64,000 bases of DNA from Cardiocondyla obscurior. Lineage: Eukaryota; Arthropoda; Insecta; Hymenoptera; Formicidae. Made by a program: the position numbers and the translations under genes. The stretch covers positions 12,440,001 to 12,504,000 of the forward strand of contig NC_091864.1 in the NCBI RefSeq assembly GCF_019399895.1, written 5' to 3'. This document shows, one piece after another, positions 1 through 13,500 of this stretch (position 1 is its first letter; each line of letters begins with the position of its first letter). Below the pieces are notes generated by a model that did no database searches, had not been told where the DNA came from, and worked only from the letters and a program-made list of their open reading frames with translations.

Positions 1-735
1 TCTAATTACTTTTTTTGAATTCGACAATTAAAAGACACGTTGGTTACTGCCCAAACGTGATTTCGAGGCGATTAATTCAAAAATTTGACTTTCTTCTCAT
101 ATTAATTATTAAATTTACTGTTACTTGTAATTAATCCTCAATGTCGGCGCGAAAAAGAGATCTCGTTAAACAGCAAAGAACTTTTCAAGTAAAAAGTGAT
201 TCTTACCTCTGGGTTGCTCCGTTGAAGCAGGAACCCTTCCTGGGTCTTTTCCTTCTCTCAGGGTGTCGGTTGTCAGCTTAGATCCTTCTTTCTCGCACAA
301 TTTCCTTCACAGGCACACACGACTCTCACGAGAATTGCGGGTAATAAGCGGTTATTAAACGGTTGTTAAGCTATAGTCGCGCGTAAGCTAATTACGTACT
401 GAAATCTTTCGCGCGATATTCTACAACACTCCGGTTCACAAAACTTACGCGATAAACTTTTTCCGCTCATTTACTTAAGCAAAACTCCCGACTTTCACGC
501 CCGCACTTTCACTGATTTCAACGACGGGGGATGCTTTGACCTTCCTCCAGGTTTTCAATCTGAAACAGAAAAGGAATTGCGATTAGACACTGTCCTGGAG
601 AGCTCAGCCATTCGCGACAAGACCGTTTTTGCGTAAGGAAACTCTGTACAAGAAGAATGTGGAGGTCAGATACGCGACGACTAACAGCTACTATATAGAA
701 GGTTATCACACGTGTTTTGTGCGTAGTATTCGCGT

Positions 736-991
736 CGTACACTCACCGTCAGAAATGGCATTCGTGGTGCTACGACGGCGGCTAGCGTACGTGATCTTGG
801 CGTGATGTGCGTCGAATCTCACACGAAGCGCGCGCGTAGATGTGTTGTGGAGTATCGGTCACCGAGGACTGAGGGGGAACGCGGCCTACTACATCTCTCC
901 ACATTCGGCGGCCGAGAGAGGGGGAAGTCACGTACGCCAGTCACCGTCGCCGCTCGTTGCAGCAAATGCCATATCTGCTTTTCAATGTACA
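736..991. mobile_element. MITE-like inverted-repeat element, copy 1
   Basis: About 250 bp related to a second copy at 18800-19044. Both share CGTGATGTGCGTCGAATCTC-like internal sequence (GTGCGTCGAATCTCAC), GAGGACTGAGG, GGCGGCCGAGRG, and the right end GCAAATRCCATATCTGCTTT. The two ends of the element are inverted copies of each other over roughly 50 bp (left TCAGAAATGGCATT, then GCGTACGTGA; right end reverse-complemented GCAGATATGGCATTTGCTGC, then GCGTACGTGA). An open frame across it is not conserved without gaps and is not taken as a gene. No transposase and no clear target-site duplication were seen. Confidence 0.6.
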
Positions 992-1835
992 TACTCAATA
1001 CGTTAAAGGCAGCGATCTTGAAGCTAATTCGCGATAAAATGGGCAGATTTAGTATTGAAATACATTTACTTACAATTAATTAGATTTAAAAAAGCAAGAA
1101 GTGTTTAAAGTAGGTGCTGTGTGAAACGTGAAAATATATTTGTGGTTATTGAATTATTAAATGTAAAACGGCTTTTTTTAAAGAACGATTGTAATGGGAA
1201 AGAACGAATGTAAAATAACGCGCGCGCTTTGTAATGTCTAGTTTATACGTAAATTAATAAATAAGGAAAAGTTAAAAATTTTAAGATTAATTAGACAAAT
1301 AAATTAACTACTACGTCTGCTTTTTTTTTTTTTATACTCTTGCAGTTGATTAATAATTATTTTACATTTAGTGTCTTTATTACGATTTAATTTTATCGTT
1401 CTCTGAATTTTCGGTGATTTAATTTTATTTCTTTTTTTTGATCAAAACTAACTCATGTTTTTATCATTTATATATAATATCTTTCTGTGAAAATTGTTAA
1501 TTAAATACTACTCTCGTTAATTTACTAATCACTTTAACTTTCAGTTTTTTTTTGTTTTTTTTTAAATATGTTATAGTAATTATAATTCAAGCTAGATAAA
1601 ATGTTTTTCGCGCTCAATTATCGAGATCGTCGAAACGCCTATCTGGTTTAATTGTAAAATGCTAAAATGCGCGGCGCGTAACGACACACGCCATTAAAAT
1701 GTATCAAGTCGTAAATGTATAAAATGTACAAATTGGAAGTGCATAAATGTACAAGTTGGGTGCGATTTTTCATTACGTTACCGGACGTTTCGTGCGGAAT
1801 TATACCGTCGAAGTTAAATCACTATAAAAAAAAAA

Positions 1836-1866
1836 ATATATATATATATATATACATATATATATA
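1836..1866. repeat. (AT)n microsatellite
   Basis: An alternating AT run with one C interruption after a poly-A tract. Confidence 0.85.
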
Positions 1867-3411
1867 ACGCATCGTAATAAAAGTTTATCGGTGAGTTTTT
1901 ACCAATGGCGCGGTATAACACTTTTTTTAATGCGCGCAGATAAATTCCAACGTATCGCTCGCGGTGCTAGCTTGTGCTAGCGATAGTTCAAGATTATTCT
2001 GGTACGTCAGGCATTAAATTAGAACAAACACTGAATATCGGACCTCATCGCTATTGACATTCTCGCGGGCAACTTTACTCCTCCGTTCCGCGGCTGTGAT
2101 CTTTCCGGTTAGTCTTGAATCCAATTTCCCGGTGCCGTCTCCCGGAAGCACCCTTCCCTCCCTCCTCTTACCTCCCTCTGGCTCGGTTTCAAAATTAAAA
2201 TCACCGGTGATGCTGCGTCCACGCACGCGTTAGTTGAGACGGACGACAGCTCGTAAAACTGTAATAAAACGTCGCGCGAGGGTGGCGAACATCGAGCACA
2301 ACGGCAAGCCAAATTTCGTCGGCATCTCTATCGTGACGACGAGATATCGACACATACTACGTTTAATGTTGACTCGAGAGACATTATTACGTTATTAAGT
2401 ATTTATTTCGAGTGCCTCGACCGCGCCGACAACGACTAAAAGTCCGCTTAATAATAAAATACTGCGGCTTTCGAGGCACGGGGTAATCAAACGTTAAAGG
2501 AGAGGCATAAATGGGAAATACGTTCTCCCGACCCGCGCGTGTACACGCGAATCGCGATGCTTAGCGAAACGCGATTTCTCAGGCCTCGCTTTGTGTCGCT
2601 TCCACCCCCGATATTAATGGTGGATTCGCGGCGTCGCGCCTGAACTCTAAAGGCTCAACGTTTTACTTTGAAATTGCAAATAAGCGGGGACCGGCGCGGA
2701 GTATATTCGGTACGTATCTTTCGGTTCGTGTGTTAGTCTTTATAATGACGGGCAACACTTTATGCGCTGCCGTACGGCAAAGGGTTAAATATGCGCAAAG
2801 CGAAATACACACGGCACGCTCACACGGGCACGGATAATGGGAAAACTACGGAGCGGAATTACCGGGCTGTCCTGTTACGTGGGCAAACTATCCACGGCTG
2901 TCTCCCTTCCTTTGATATCTGCCCTTCGGGCGAAATAATTCTCGCTTTTCCACCCCTCCCTTCCTCGGGTCCTTTCCGGCTCGGCCCCTTGTTTTCGCTT
3001 CGTTTATCGACGGCCGTCACGAATCGCGATATTAGTTCTAAATATCGCGGAAGTGCCGGGAGAAGTCACGTTGAAGTGAAGGAGCAAAACCGACACCGAA
3101 CCCGAGGAGAGTGATTAAATCAGAATATCCGTTCTGATTAATTAGTAAAATAAAAGCTAAACGTTTTTTTCGAAGCTGCATTCGTGATATGATTGATATA
3201 ACAGTATATTGTTCCGTGGTATCGGGGAAAGTTTGACGATACGAGAGATAATTCTCCGCTGGATCTGTTAATTTAACTTCAACCCCCTCCCCTTCGTCAG
3301 GTAAAGACAATGAACATTGTGTAACACGTCGAGATCGATCCAGCTGAGTGCGATATAAGATTTTCTTTCGGGCAACGATTTTAGGACATGCTTTTATTCC
3401 TGTGCTTGCAG

Positions 3412-6400
3412 GATGCTCAGGAAATCCAGACGCGAAGCGATTATACGACGACCTCCTGTCGAATTACAACAAGCTGGTACGGCCAGTGGTCAACGTCACA
3501 GACGCCCTCACCGTTAAAATCAAGCTCAAGCTCTCGCAGCTCATCGATGTGGTAAGCAATCGTACATTCGTGCAACAATCCGAGATAAGGCGCTCGAGAA
3601 TAGAATCAAAGATCAATATAGACGGTCTCTCTGCGTTTAATATTTTACCGCGGTATCAACTTTCCGAGTTAACATCGCGATATCGAGGGCGATTTTTAAT
3701 TCTAGGCTCACGCCCTGTAACGATAAAAATTGTCACGGCGGGATGCTATGTTGACGTGTCCGCCTTTTAATCATCTCGTGACGGCACGAGATGCTTCGGC
3801 TCAGTAACGAACCTTTTTTCAGAGCAGGCAGGACCGATGTATTTTTCACACAGAATTGTTCTCTTGCAGAATTTGAAGAATCAGATCATGACGACGAACC
3901 TCTGGGTCGAGCAGGTAATTACCTCAAAACGTTTACGTAGATGTTGAAAAAGGGGGATTGATCGGGGGTAATTGTGATCTTATAATTATTAAAATAATAA
4001 TTATCTTACAATTATATATTATATATTATATAAATATTAATTATTAAAAATTAATATAATATATATTATACATATACATAAAAATATACATATAGAATTA
4101 ATTAATACATATAGTTAATGTGTATATTAATAAATATATAACAATACATATAAAAAAAGAAAAAAAAAAGAAAGAAAAGGGAACCGCAACTATTGCCGAT
4201 TACGTAAGTCCGCAGAACTTTCATTGTTGGCCGCCGTCCACGTGGAAGGCCTAGTCCTGCCGTTGACACGTTTCAGCACGTGTCTACATGCGCAGATTTT
4301 CGTACGCAGAAGATCGGACAGCAGCTTCCGCCTGAGAAGCCAGAAAATAACTCCGGTGAACCGTGCAACCCACTTTCGTACGCTGGATTATATAAGATAG
4401 ATAGATTCGCCCCGGCGTGCGCGCGACCGTTTTTCCGTTCTAGGATATATCGCGGGCACGAAATAGATTCGTGTAATAAATACGCGGCGGAAAATCGGGT
4501 CATTAAAGAGCAGACACCTCGTGACACGATTGGCAGGGTGTCGCCTGGGAAGTCTTGAAAAACTTCTTATTAAGTTCTCAAGCTCTTATTTAATTAACTG
4601 GAATAAACAAAAGTAACGTGCGTACAAACGTTAGCGACGTGGATTATTAATTATCGACCGGATATTCCAGCAGGAACTATAAAAATCTCTGATTACTTCT
4701 CGTTGGAATTGATCTCGAATTTATTCACGCGAACTTACCTTCCGCGATACCCTTTTTTTTTTCCTCCCCTCACGTGCGTTTCAGATCACCGCGTTTCTCC
4801 CGACCAAATATTTTCACATATTGTGAGCTTTAATTATTGCAGTTGCAAACAATTAAAAAACATAATGGGAACGGGCCGGCGAGATTGATAATAGAAATCA
4901 AGTGAGAGTAAATGGAAATTCATACCGCGGCTGAGATTGAAGCGTTCCAGTTTCATTACAAATTTCGATTTATTCCAACTTTCGTTTAAATCCTCATGAA
5001 TGCATTAAGTCCATGCTCGTTTAAGTTTTTCCTTTTAATCGTTGATATAAAAATCAACTCGAAAACAAAGAAAAACGGCGTATATAGTTGCGATTTGTCG
5101 CGATGCGCTTCGTTAACATGATAATTAACTATTAATTTAATTATTAAGTATCACGTAATTTACAATGAAGTTTCGTGAATAGAACGTTTCCACGTTTGAT
5201 AATTTCCATTAGTTTATTATATGCGTTGAAATTTCATTGGTGTGAAAAGGGGCCGAATATTAATGCCACCGCGATAAACCAGGCACATCGTCGTTAATGC
5301 TCGCGCGTACAGTTCAGAGAGTTATACGAACGGACATCACGCCGGCCGAAAGTTCGGGATGTCCACCGCGTCGCGCATCAATGTTATCGCGAAGTTCACC
5401 CACGAAAATTGCGGATTTCGCCACGGCTCGCTACCTGGAATTAATCGAGTCCCGTCATCCCGGCCCCAGTTGACCGAAAACATTTAAACGATTCAATGAA
5501 TCCACCGTCAATTTTTCACATTACCTACCGCATTTAACTTCGTAACGATTCGTAATTTGTATAATAATATTTTATTTACACGCGACAAATGTTAATCTCT
5601 GGCCGATCTCGCGTGAGAATTTCCATAAAGCCCTCCATTTGTCGCGGTTACATGCGTTTAAATTATGTTGAAAATCGAAATCGCGACCAACGCTCGTTTA
5701 ATTGTTCCGCGAAATCATGATCGCGACCAACGCGCATCTAATTATCGCGGGGAGGGAAAGGGAGAAGGGGAGGGGGAAAAATTAACGCGTTGAAAAACGC
5801 TTTTAGCGAGAGATCAATGTAGAATTTGTCGCGATGAAACATTTGATCTATATACCGTAGTCAAATTTAATTCCCCCCTCCTTACCGCTTTAAAGCGTGT
5901 CGGAGTTGCAAATGGATTACGAGGATTATGCAATTTCGCGATGAATGTTTAATAAATTACCTCGCGGAGTGCGCGCCCGGTCGCTATTTAACTAAGCGTT
6001 ACCTTTGGTTCGGTTAAACACAGACCGGGTTTTCGCGAAATATCGTAATGTGCAACTACATAATATTCTGGCAAATATGGCAATGCGTAAACGAAAGGGC
6101 CCCGGCGGTGAGTTAATATTCAACATGGGCTCGCGCAGAAAGCCCGTGTCCACGCCCGAAGGAAGCGCTGTTTCCCGGTGGCCGGCAGTGTCAGAGCTAC
6201 ATCTAGTCTGACGTTCCTTTGACATACGAGCAATTACAGCAATCGCGCGTTAATTAAAGTCAATTTGTCCTTCGTATTTAATTGCGAATTTTGCAGTTTA
6301 ATTGCAATCAATGTAAGATTATTTCTTATTTCTTAGATCCTTTCTTTAGAAATATTAATTCCTTAAAAGAAAAAAAAAAATTCCCGATAACTTTTAAATG

Positions 6401-9400
6401 ATAAATTAAAATTTCAAGTTCCATTGTATCGTTCTTTTATTCCGTATTTCTTATTTATTAGAAATAAATATTTTGTAACGGGATTTTGATTTAAACCTGA
6501 AACTCAAAGAGATTGTAATTTGAAAAGGAAACTTTTTCTTTAAAAATTCTCTTAACATCTTTATTGAGGAAGAATTGACTTTGAGTTCGCCAAAAATTCA
6601 TCACGAAACTTTCGCCCATTTATCTCAGGATACTTTTTATAAAAGTTTAATGCACAGTCGACGAAGACGGTTGATTACAAATTTCTTTGATGCACGGTGC
6701 GCGGAGGAAATAAACAATGTTAATCTCACGCATATTTTTTTCTTCTTCCCCTTTTTCTTTCTTTTTTCTAAATCTTATTGCAAAATTCTGCGGGAAGAAA
6801 AACGGGCTTTGTATCGTCCGCGAAATTGAACAGATGAATTAATGAAATTTTTCAATAAAAATTTAACTTAACGAAGGAGTTCGTTGCACCGGATGCAAAT
6901 CCGCGCGTATCGGCCTTGCAACTTTCAATGAGGAAAGTTGCAAAATATATCGCCTTTGTGCGCGGTGCGCGCTCACGAAGTGGCTTGATCTGCTGTATCC
7001 TTTGTCGCCTTCCATTCTAAATACATGAATTAACGGCGGATTAATTCGCGGAGCGGTCGCGGATGAAAAGTGTCCGCGCGCGAGCGCGGTATTATGGTAT
7101 TTTGTTCGACGCGGCGATATATCATTTTCTTTTTCATTTCGAATAACAATTTCTCACAATGATTTATTCAATCGATTGTTCTGGCATGCAAAAATATGGG
7201 AGCCCGCTACCCGGCGGGAGTGAAAAAGAGATTACACCGCCGAAGAAAAGTTTTGTTCATAAAAACCACATCGCTCGCAGATACGTAACGCGAAATTAAA
7301 AACGTCACCGACGTATTGCCGAGTTTGCAAATGCCAATTTGAGAGATTAGGCCATTGTAATGAGCTTAAAAAGTGGATTAATTGGAAAATATATTACCAA
7401 ATTATATATTGTCCCACTTTCCCATTTAGAAAAAAAAAGAAGAGAAAAAAAAAGAAAGTAAAACGGGAGGTTTAAAGATTGTTTTAGCGAGCTTTGTGGG
7501 ATGTATCTAATTGATCTTCTAATTACAGTATCTAATATAATTATTACTAATGGGGTAACATGTAATTATGTTCGCCAGAACGGAAATTATGGAATCGATC
7601 CCTATATTGCATCTGCGTTTAATCAAGAGGAGAGAAATCAATACCGCGTCGCAGATGACCGGCGTGATTTCCCTGGTCAACGAATAAATAACAGCTGAAA
7701 GGAAAGAGGAACGAGCTTGTCGCGATTCTTCCTGTGAATTTTATTGATTTACGGATATAATTATAATTATCGTTCGTTCGTGCCGCGAAGTTATCCACAT
7801 CGCGCGGACGTTAGGGCCAGCGTGTATTACGACGTACGTTATTTTCGATGGACATCGTTACCCCAGTTAACGTTGATCTATTGAAAATTTCTCACAATAG
7901 ACAAGACGGATGAAGCGCGGTTCTCGCGGTGTATTCGAAAGTGCAGGGAAAAAAGAAGCACGAAATAAAACGAGAAAAAAAAAACGAAGGGTCGGTGCAT
8001 TCAACGCAAAATTTTCCACGATACAACTTTTTTTTGTTCTTTATAAAATAATTTAATAATTTTATATTAAATAGAAGTATAACAGAATTTTTAATTTTTT
8101 TTTTTTTTTATAATTTAACTTTATAATTCAACAAAAGATAGAGAGCTCGTTTGCACGATCGGTGATAATCCAGGACGATGATTATGCATACAATTATTGT
8201 GAAAATGTTTTAGTATTGCAAATTTTATAAACCCAAGAGTGCGTAATTGTTTGACGCATTTAATAATTTATATTTAATCCATGTTTCGATTACAAATATT
8301 AACACCGCGTATCATAGATTGATCGACATCGAGGGCGACATTTCGGAAGCTTGTCCCGGAGCTGTTACAATAATGGCGCGATGTTCTCGAAGAACATGCT
8401 CGTAGATTGCGACGGTGGATGTTACTCTGCTATGAACTACAATAGCTTCGAGAAAAACGTCAATAATCAAAGAAAAAGAAAGAAAGAAAGAAAAAAAAAG
8501 GAAAAAAAATTGAAGGTTTTATCGGGAACAAAAAATACGTTATTTCTTTATATTTCCACAGTGGCCTAATTCCTCAAAAGACTAACGTAATAAATAGAAA
8601 TTATAAGTTTGCAGGGAGAGTAATATATGATAATGTTACAGTACATTAATTCTTTGTTCGCAGTCGTGGTATGATTACAAACTAAAATGGGATCCGAAGG
8701 AGTACGGCGGGGTGGAGATGCTGCATGTACCGTCAGATCACATATGGAGGCCCGATATAGTTTTATACAACAAGTAAGATGATTAATAACGATTAGGTTG
8801 ACCGACATTTTCTTTATTTAAAATAAAATATTTTAAAAAATATTATTAATTTTAATTAATTGCTGAATATCGATTATCTAAAAAATTTATAACGTTTCAA
8901 ATTTAAACATACGAGTAATTAATTTTTTTATTTTTTCTTTTACAACTGATAAACGTCTTGATTTTTATATTCTATTCTTATTTCAGAGTAATAAGAACTT
9001 GTGTTATTTTGATTTACGGTCACAAATACAGTATAACATTATGAATAAGTAAAAATGAGTGGAGAGATTTTGTAAAACTTGTGAAAATAACTTTTAAATG
9101 ATTAATCTTTTGGTATTTAATACCAAAGTAATAAAAACATTTTTGGGTATAAAAACAAATTTTTCTTTTTTTTTTTTTTTTCTTTTAGTCCAACTTTTAT
9201 ATATTAATTTATTGTTGGTTTCAGAAAAGCAATTATTTACTTTCTTTCAAACGAGATTATTTTCTTTTGGGAGGCGCGATATTAAAAAATTTATGTTTTA
9301 CAGCGCCGACGGTAACTTCGAGGTGACGCTGGCAACGAAGGCAACCCTCAACTACACGGGTAGGGTCGAGTGGAAGCCGCCGGCGATTTATAAGTCTTCC

Positions 9401-10527
9401 TGCGAGATCGACGTCGAATATTTTCCCTTCGACGAGCAGACGTGCGTGATGAAATTCGGCTCGTGGACTTACGACGGCTTCCAGGTGAGAATCGTTGGGT
9501 GCTTCACAGACACCGCATTATAATACTTTGAAATAGATTTCGGAAAATTCTATTATTTTTTTTCTTGTTTTTTTTTTTTTAAGGAAAATGAAATAATTGC
9601 AATTAAAATTTAAAATTTTATAATACGGACTCAAGATGTATTTTAGAAATTTCCTTATCTTTTTCGAACACTAATTTAATCATCGCGGATAAGATATTTA
9701 TCTTTATCAAGTTTAAAAAGAAATTAACTAATTTTTTTCGCGCTTGTTTTCTTTTTTTTTTTTGTAAATCAAAATAGCGGTAGTAAATAATTAAAGTTTT
9801 TTTATTCCCTTTTTTTTCGCGATATATGTTCTTTCTAGATGATCTATTCAATTAATCTCGAGGGCTGAAAGAATTCAATTTGTCGGTGCAGCGAGAATAT
9901 CTCACGTAGGTCTTGTTAGGGCAATCATAAATATTCTCGAAGCGACTTTCGCGGCACGTTATAACGAAAGTATTGTTGCCGCCGGCTGTTAGACATCACA
10001 CGGTGAAAGATCGTATATCTCGCTTGTTATCTTTTTTTTTATTGAGTAAAATGTCGCTTGTTAGAAGCGCAATCGAGTATAAACGTGGCTGAACGGAACT
10101 AAACTTGAAATAAAAATAAAATAGTGAGACGAATTGGTAACCCAAATATTAAGAATTTATGTCGTCTAAAGAGTGCTCTCGTTTTATAGTGTTATGTAAT
10201 CTATTTCTGATCCCATAAAAAAAAAAAAAAAACCATAGACATTGTAACTAATTTTTTTTAACTCATCTTGAAATATTTAAACATTAATTTAAATATTTAA
10301 AAAAATTCAAGTGTTAATACTTAAACTTATACTGCACATCGATTGACACATCGAATGGCAGACAACGCGACGTTAACAATGCATTGTAAAATTTAGTAAT
10401 TTACTGTTAAGGTCGATCTTAGACACATCGACGAGGTCCGAGGCAGCAATGTCGTCGACATCGGCGTCGATCTGTCGGAGTTTTATACTTCCGTCGAGTG
10501 GGATATACTAGAAGTCCCTGCTGTAAG
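3412..10527 (+). CDS. nAChR extracellular ligand-binding domain exons
   Basis: Five exons encode the extracellular domain up to the last beta strands. Exon sizes 140, 45, 110, 181 and 116 bp follow the usual insect nAChR layout, including the short 45-bp and 110-bp exons. Visible landmarks are SWYDYKLKWDPKEYGG, HIWRPDIVLYNN (binding-site loop A region), WKPPAIYKSSC, the 15-residue Cys-loop from C to C (CEIDVEYFPFDEQTC) and SVEWDILEVPAVR. NYTG is a possible N-glycosylation sequon. Only one version of the 110-bp exon (8664-8773) was found. The 4.7-kb intron before it (3915-8663) holds AT-rich sequence and no other recognisable exon. Confidence 0.92.
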
Positions 10528-13500
10528 GTACATACACGTTTGAATAATTTTCATAAATCTTTTCTAAATCCTTTTGAAATATTTCCTAAAGATTTTCTAA
10601 AAATTTTCTAAACTTTTTGGAGATTTAACATTAACTTGCAATCGGCGGGGATCTCTATATTTCTTTAACAACGATCTTCTCATAAACGGCTTTAAAATAT
10701 ATTGGCAATCGCTGACATTTAGCTCAATAAGTCTCATTGAGCATTAATAATAATTTTGTCAATAATTAACAATATTAATAACATCGATTTTTATTTCATA
10801 GCTCGTAGAAGGTCGCCGAAATACGCATGAGATTCTTAATATTAACTTTTCTTTTTTTTCTTTCTTGTCGCCACAAATCGGCCGTGAAATTAATTAAGCG
10901 GAGCATGCAAATGTGCAAATTGCAGAAACGAAAAGTTTTACACGTGTTGTGACGAGCCTTACCTCGACATCACTTTCAACATCACCATGAGACGGAAGAC
11001 TCTATTCTATACTGTTAATCTCATAATACCCTGCATGGGGATATCATTCCTCACGGTGCTGGTGTTTTACTTGCCAAGCGACAGTGGAGAGAAGGTAATT
11101 AATTCCCAAGCAACTTACTCCCCTAATCCCACTTATTCCCCTAATCAACGTTTCGCTCCGTAGAACCCGGCGACGCGTTTCGAGATCAACGTTCGCGTGT
11201 TTCGCCTGCCGAATCGGTCCCGTTGCTCGGCGCGTTAAAAAAGCCTCTCCTCGAAAGCCGGCAGGTCAATCTTTGAAACACCGTGGAATCACCCGGACCG
11301 AGTCGGAGCAACGGTAGGAAAAATAGCACCGCGATCGAATCTCGTCGGAATAGAACGATATTCTCCATTACAATTTTATCCGCGTACGACCTTATTGTCC
11401 CGAGGCCGCGTTTCTCCTTACACAGGCCCTCGGGAGTGCCTTTGTCAGGCGGGAATTAATTTTGCAGACGCGCGGGAGGATTCGGCACGATTAGATTCGG
11501 GTGTACGAAATATGTCGCGCCGGCATTACGGTTTAATCCCGCGAGGCGACCTTTTCACCGCGCCTGTGTGCTACGTCTTTAAACGCCTCGTAAGGCACGC
11601 CCGACCTCGGGCGCCGATATCCACTTATCGGCTTACATAATTCAGATGTATTCTTCCGCTTTGTCGCCGGAAAAGCCCGGTGCGCGCCGCCGGGGCCGTT
11701 CTTCGAGGCGGATAGAACGAAACCAGAACGAAGGGAGGGAATGTCAAATGTCAGGGCGTCGGGGTCGTTTTCGCGATCGGCGGGAATACGCGGACGGGGA
11801 TGATGTCGGGAAAGAGGTACCGGGGCTAGAAAGCATGCCTCGGCTAGGCGTGAATCAATGCGAGCGGGACAAAAACCCCCTTTCCAATCGACACTTCTCG
11901 AGTGCGAAACTCGTTTGCGGCCGTATAAATTCGCGGCCGAAAGCTCATCTCCGCGTACCGCGAGACGAAACGTACTTGTAAGATCGAAACCGAGCGAATT
12001 GATTATCGATTCTTTTCTCTCGAACGCAGCAAGAAATAATTATTTTCCGACGAAACTGTTTACGGCCCGTAAGTTGTAAGTCTTCTTTCTCGTTGCAAAT
12101 AAAGTAATTCGAGACGTTGCGATTGCAGCACGGTTATATAATCATTTATAAATACTCTGGAGTGATCTTATAAGCTTCTTAGAAAGCAAACTTTAGAGGA
12201 TTAAGTTTATGGAATAAAAAATATGAAAGAGAGAAAAAAAAAATAGATAACTTATAAAACCAGTTTGTTGGAGTTATTAAAATTATTATGTGTAAAAAAA
12301 AAATAATAAAAAACAGAGTTAATTAATCTGAATTTTGAAAGACAAAAGTCTCGAATATTTTCTCTGTTCATCAATTGTAATTCTTTTTTCTTCTTCTTTT
12401 TTTTTTTTTTTTTTTTTTTTATAACCAAAGGTATATTACCTAAGAGAATCTAATAACACTTTATATAATTTTAACATCAATTCTAGTGACGCCTTCTACA
12501 AATAATCTCTTTTCTGTCCCGTTCTGCCGCAGGTCAGCTTGTCCATCTCGATTCTATTGTCACTGACTGTGTTCTTCCTTCTGCTGGCCGAGATAATCCC
12601 GCCTACGTCGCTTGTGGTACCGCTTCTCGGTAAATTCGTCCTCTTCACCATGATCCTCGACACCTTCAGGTACAAATAAATACGCATACTCGCCGCTGCA
12701 AAAGAATACACAATTCTCTTTAATACAGATTAAATCAAGCTCACGTTATTTAAATGTCTTTAATTCGCCAGCAGGCTGTTTTTGAACTTTGAACGCGTGT
12801 TATTTTATTTTAAATTTATGATAATCCGCTATCGAGTTTGTGCGACGATCTATCCTGGCACTTGTGTTTTGTCCGTTGCAGCATATGTGTAACAGTGGTG
12901 GTCCTGAACGTTCACTTCCGTTCGCCGCAGACCCACGTAATGTCGCCGTGGGTCCGACGAGTGTTCATCCACGTCCTGCCGAGGCTGCTGGTAATGCGCA
13001 GGTATAATACGCCGTCGCAGAGAACCGATTACGATTCCAGGCAAGATATATTCTTCTGGCATTTGTGGCCCGGTCGCTGGAACCACGCCAGAGCGAGCAT
13101 TAGAGCACTCATTAGCGTTTCCCTGTGCACGTGACGTTAGTGTCGCGTCCGTACCTGCAAGCATTTAGCACCACGGTGCATCACACTTCTGCATCGCGCT
13201 GCATCGTGAGTGATGTGTCTCGCCTTTCGTTGCATCTTCTCTTCGCTGTCTACTGTCATACAAACAAAACTCGCCGAACCATCCGACGAAACGTCGGCGT
13301 ATTATTTATTTCGATCGAAGATCGCATAAAACAAAAACTGCACAAAAAAAAATATGTCTAGATGCTGCATGAATCTTTCTAGATTATGCATTTATTATTA
13401 TTATTTTTTTTTTTATTAAACAATATGGAATTAAGTTAAAGTTTCTTACAATAACGTAAAACGACAGAGTTAAATTTGAATAATTTTTTTTATAATTGTA

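Larger units (their letters stand above)
1..3411. other. upstream of nAChR coding exons, no gene recognised
   Basis: This stretch is probably the first intron or 5' flank of the receptor gene. It holds the inverted-repeat element at 736-991, an AT microsatellite and several poly-T tracts. On the minus strand, CAACCCAGAG followed by gtaagaat at about 206 looks like a splice donor and could mark an untranslated exon of a gene leaving to the left. Other open frames here look like chance. Confidence 0.4.

Noticed and set aside
802..1083. 93-codon plus-strand frame
   Set aside because: It lies in the inverted-repeat element; the second copy (18820-19068) shows the same frame only with gaps and many replacements, so the shared reading is explained by repeat homology.
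3348..3411. In-frame ATG extension before the first nAChR exon
   Set aside because: It runs through a pyrimidine-rich tract ending in tgcttgcag, a normal acceptor, and does not look like a cleavable signal peptide.
11395..12079. Three Arg-rich open frames in an nAChR intron
   Set aside because: They are in a GC-rich block, overlap, lack splice support and resemble no family.
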